A stretch of 64,000 nucleotides of DNA from Ecdyonurus torrentis (lineage: Eukaryota > Arthropoda > Insecta > Ephemeroptera > Heptageniidae). Numbering within the stretch: the first letter of the stretch is position 1; each line of letters starts with the position of its first letter. A model generated the notes under the pieces. It made no database searches and had not been told where the DNA came from. It saw only the letters and a list, made by a program, of their open reading frames with translations. Location of the stretch: contig OX439131.1 in assembly GCA_949318235.1 (NCBI GenBank), positions 39,633,514-39,697,513 of the forward strand. The letters run 5' to 3'. This document shows positions 60,669-64,000 of the stretch, one piece after another. The position numbers were made by a program, and so were the translations under genes.

Positions 60669-62219
60669 AATATAAATATTTTTTATTGTCGAGATTTGTT
60701 TTATTGTTGAGATGTTAAGAATAATATACTAATTTTACTGTAACCAAATTTATATTATATTAGTTCTAGAAATAAACCTTTTGTAAAACTGTTTAAAAAA
60801 AGAGAAATTTTTTACTTAAACATCAAATGAATTTCAAACAAAAAAATTAGTTAAAATTCTCTTTATTTACACACGCAAGCCACACATAAACGTTATGTTC
60901 CTCAACGTGATTGATAAATTGCTCTAAACTTTGACCTGTTTGATGTTCTCATGATATTAATATAGATCTCATCTATTAATGGTATTTTTTTTTTAGAACA
61001 TCAGCAATTAGTTTTTTAACAGCTTTATTTGGAGCTTTTTTTTTATCATGAAATGCTGTCTGCGAGCTATTATTAATGTTTCAAAACTGATCTTGTTACA
61101 AGAGATATAGATTTTTTTTTTCAAGTATCAACATTATGAGGATGAAAGCAGTTTAATTACTATTTTAAAGTACTTTATAAAATTGATGTTAATATGAATA
61201 TGTGTCTAAAATAATTATCAAAATAATTTGCGCTTAATCGTTAATAAAAAAATCACAAAAATTATAATATTGTTTTAATTTTTTTATATAAATATATTTT
61301 TTATTAATATTTGATAGTTCTTGTTTTGATTTATAATAAAATAGCTTATATGCTTGTAATAATAATACAAAATGAAATTTTTTCTTTAACTTTAAAAGTT
61401 TGAAATGACGTTACATAACTTTTGTCCAGTCTTTTTTTAACTACTGTATTATATTCCGTGGTTTATATAAGTAGTTAAATATATAATACTTAAATACAAT
61501 ATAAACCTTTTTTGCAATCATAACTGTAATATAAAGCAGTACAAAGTTGGAGTTTAATACTTGTGAGAATTGGGGTCGACTTCTTGATACAAAAAAGAAA
61601 ACATTGCATCAGTGGCTTTCAGAAGAAGAGCATTGTCCTCAAGTAACCAGAATATTTACGTGTAAAACCTGCAGGCTACAAAATATAAAGTAAAAAACGT
61701 AAAGAAAACCATATGATAAAAAAAACAACAGCTAAAAGTCCCTTTTATGCAACGTCGTCTATTTTTTTTTTTTTAAGTTTTTTTTTTTTTAGTTTTCTTA
61801 AGTATACTTACTCAAGTTTATTATCTTTGAAGTAACTTTATTTTATTCTTTTGAAAGCAAATCAATATGATAAGTTTATGTTTATATCAATTACATTCAA
61901 CCATTATATATTATAAAATAAAAATGATAAGTTCTGCTATAAGAATATTATAAAAAAAATATAAAGTAAGCATAGAAATATTATAAAAAAAAATTAAGAA
62001 ATGATTTTTTAAATACATTAGTAAAACATCATTAAACTTTATAATTATTTCTACAAAAGTTAATACACTGAATATTTTTTTTCTGCTTTCTCCCTAGTTC
62101 GTTCTGTTTGTAATATCTATATATACAAAATAATTTAGAAATTGTTTGGAACAAGAAACTTGTTATTATTATATTATGTTGTTTTTGTATTTATAATATA
62201 GTTTCCTTTTTATGCATGA

Positions 62220-62255
<36 letters not shown>

Positions 62256-63100
62256 GTTGTGCTAATGATCCACAAAATATATCGATACAAATTTTAGAGT
62301 TTTAGTATAAGTAAATATCCAATAAGTATGCGAAATGTTTTGTAAGCCATTAGTCAAACTCAAACTCTCTTGTAGTTTAGTTTATAGGATAGGAGGAGGA
62401 GAGAAACAGAGAGAGAGAGAGAGAGAGAAAGAGAAAAAAAGTTGGTTTTAACTACTCTAACGTGTTTTGCTGTGTAATTATCGGTCTTCCGCTACGTTAA
62501 TGGTTCTTTCACACTAGTGTATAATAATACTTTCTCTCTCTCTCTCTATCTTTCTCTCTCTATGTAGCTTATACTTAACGCTAGTATGTTTGCTCTTGCT
62601 TTTACTACATGCTTGTTTGATACACTAAATATTCCTTTGTCGGAATTATATACCACACAAACACGTTACTATACTTAGTACTCTAGATCATCAATTTTAT
62701 TCATTGCCATCAATGTTCAAATAAACACCTAACTTACGTTTTAACACATACATACATACATATTATAAAGTGAATATTTTAGTTTGTAAATGTAAGTAAA
62801 AGTTTTAGGGTTATCAAAACTTAAATATATAAAGGTCATATTCCTAGAAAATAGTTTTAAAAGAAAAGGTTAAGTGTATATGACCTGTACTCTAAAGTTA
62901 AATTATGTTTACACAAGAAAAATTATAACTTTACAATGGTAGTTTTTATAAAATATTTTACCTCATATCAAAATAACCTTGGAAATTACACGTGTGTAGT
63001 CCATGATTACATGAAATTTTAGAGTTTAAGTCCGAGAATATAATATAAAAGTATTTGCTTAGTAGTATTTCAAGGAATTCAAAGAGCTAAACAAAGAGAA

Positions 63101-63104
<4 letters not shown>

Positions 63105-63154
<50 letters not shown>
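63105..63154 (+). repeat. (GA)n microsatellite
   Basis: About 25 GA units. Confidence 0.96.
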
Positions 63155-63160
<6 letters not shown>

Positions 63161-63506
63161 GCAAGACTTCCTTAACAAACATTATATTTTTATTACAAAA
63201 AGTTTACTAGTTCAAAAGAATATTCGACTATTAATACTGTCAAACTTGTTTATTCTTGCTTATATTATTAATTTAATACACAATATGATAAAATATTACA
63301 CCCCCTAGGTATATACTGCAAATATGATATATATATAAAATGCAAATGCTATGAATAGAGCACTTTGTAAAATAGATTGTTTGCGCTATAGCTTTTCCTT
63401 GAGTATTTGTGTCCCCTTGTGAGTAACAATATGCTATAAATTACAATATTGTCGAGCAATGCTGCATAATATTGCCTCAGGCTTAAGTAGATTTTACATT
63501 CACAGA

Positions 63507-63509
<3 letters not shown>

Positions 63510-63538
<29 letters not shown>
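63510..63538 (+). repeat. A29 homopolymer
   Basis: Twenty-nine consecutive A residues. The minus-strand poly-Phe frame here (63349-63564) is an artefact. Confidence 0.95.
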
Positions 63539-63541
<3 letters not shown>

Positions 63542-64000
63542 ATACAACAATATGTAGAACACACTGTATTAAGGTATGATCATTTTAGATTAAATAAAAG
63601 TATTAATATTTAAATACTAATACTGCAAAAAGATATAAATAGCAGATAAAACTATTTGTGAAAAAAAATGAATGAGGCACATTTTAAAGATGTATATATT
63701 TAAATCTGCCTAATTTTTAATTTTTGTTATAATAATAAAATTTCAAATACAAAAATAAATAAGTAATTCTAAACTGCACCATCAATATAATTTATTGTTC
63801 TCATTCATGTTATCTGTTATTGCGTTTATTTAATTTTTATATACTAATTCTACTTTATTAGTAAGTATAATAATAAACTACAGGGTAAAAAAAAATCAAA
63901 CTTAAATCAAACTAAAAGACTTCAGAAAGGTTTTCTTTATTTGATCATATAGTTCATATCATAACATTAAAATAGTTTGATCTTTATATTAAAATCATTA

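Larger units (their letters stand above)
60669..64000. other. AT-rich stretch with simple repeats, no gene recognised
   Basis: Contains a CA run at 62223-62253, GA/TC runs at about 62409-62428 and 62532-62561, paired T11-T12 tracts near 61762-61790, and the arrays listed below. The block at 61550-61680 is less AT-biased but has no open frame of note. Confidence 0.6.

Overview
The window is eukaryotic, very AT-rich, non-coding DNA from an animal genome. I infer a marine or other invertebrate, but the sequence does not settle the species. Supporting signs are dense dinucleotide microsatellites ((TA)n, (GA/TC)n, (GT/CA)n), poly-A/T and poly-G tracts, tRNA-headed SINEs, 3' ends of CR1/L2-like LINEs, and many short palindromic DNA transposons (MITEs) with recognisable target-site duplications. 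I found no convincing intact protein-coding gene, no rRNA, no functional tRNA and no CRISPR array. Nearly every long open frame is a translated microsatellite or a frame across a MITE or SINE.

Layout. 1-3.8 kb: AT-rich DNA with simple repeats and one dispersed repeat that recurs at 25.3 kb. 3.8-9.2 kb: a cluster of nested elements: a TTAA-flanked MITE (3858-4196), a repeat carrying a signal-peptide-like reading frame and a splice-donor sequence (4247-4616) split by another foldback (4288-4471), a chimeric TTAA element (5894-6492) with a 161-bp MITE inside it (6303-6463), a TTAA foldback (7337-7644) and a hAT-type MITE with an 8-bp target duplication (8962-9144). 11.6-14.6 kb: a 408-bp palindrome related to 4247-4616, a tRNA-derived SINE and another TTAA MITE. 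16-31 kb: long TA arrays, a 500-bp tetranucleotide array at 20.5-21.1 kb, a TA-flanked element (27139-27441), a 495-bp MITE full of GTAACG motifs (28065-28559) and a TTAA foldback (30747-31049). 31.5-33.6 kb: an 831-bp foldback, then a four-unit tandem array of phased GCACAAAC motifs joined to half of a TTAA MITE. 36.8-46.4 kb: further foldbacks, a piggyBac-like MITE, two more TTAA elements, a truncated LINE and short LINE 3' ends. 49-64 kb: a second copy of the TA-flanked element, long GA, TA and GT arrays, a TTAA MITE and a second SINE.

The elements fall into families. Family A (3858, half of 5894-6492, 14217, half at 33409, 59546) and family B (7337, 30747, 41260) share TTAA target sites and AAGGC(A/G)TAGA-like ends. 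This resembles Kolobok/T2-type MITEs, and some termini read AGGAA. Family C (43161, half of 5894-6492) also uses TTAA. Family D (16222, 44003, 45844) is a 190-209 bp foldback with an apparent 4-bp duplication. The two SINEs have different tRNA-like heads but share a central block of about 45 bp.

The strongest candidate for something undescribed is the array at 32859-33408. In each of four units, four GCACAAA motifs are spaced exactly 21, 10 and 11 bp apart, which is about two, one and one helical turns. In three units the cluster is followed by a G6...C6 hairpin, and in the fourth by a partly inverted version of it.
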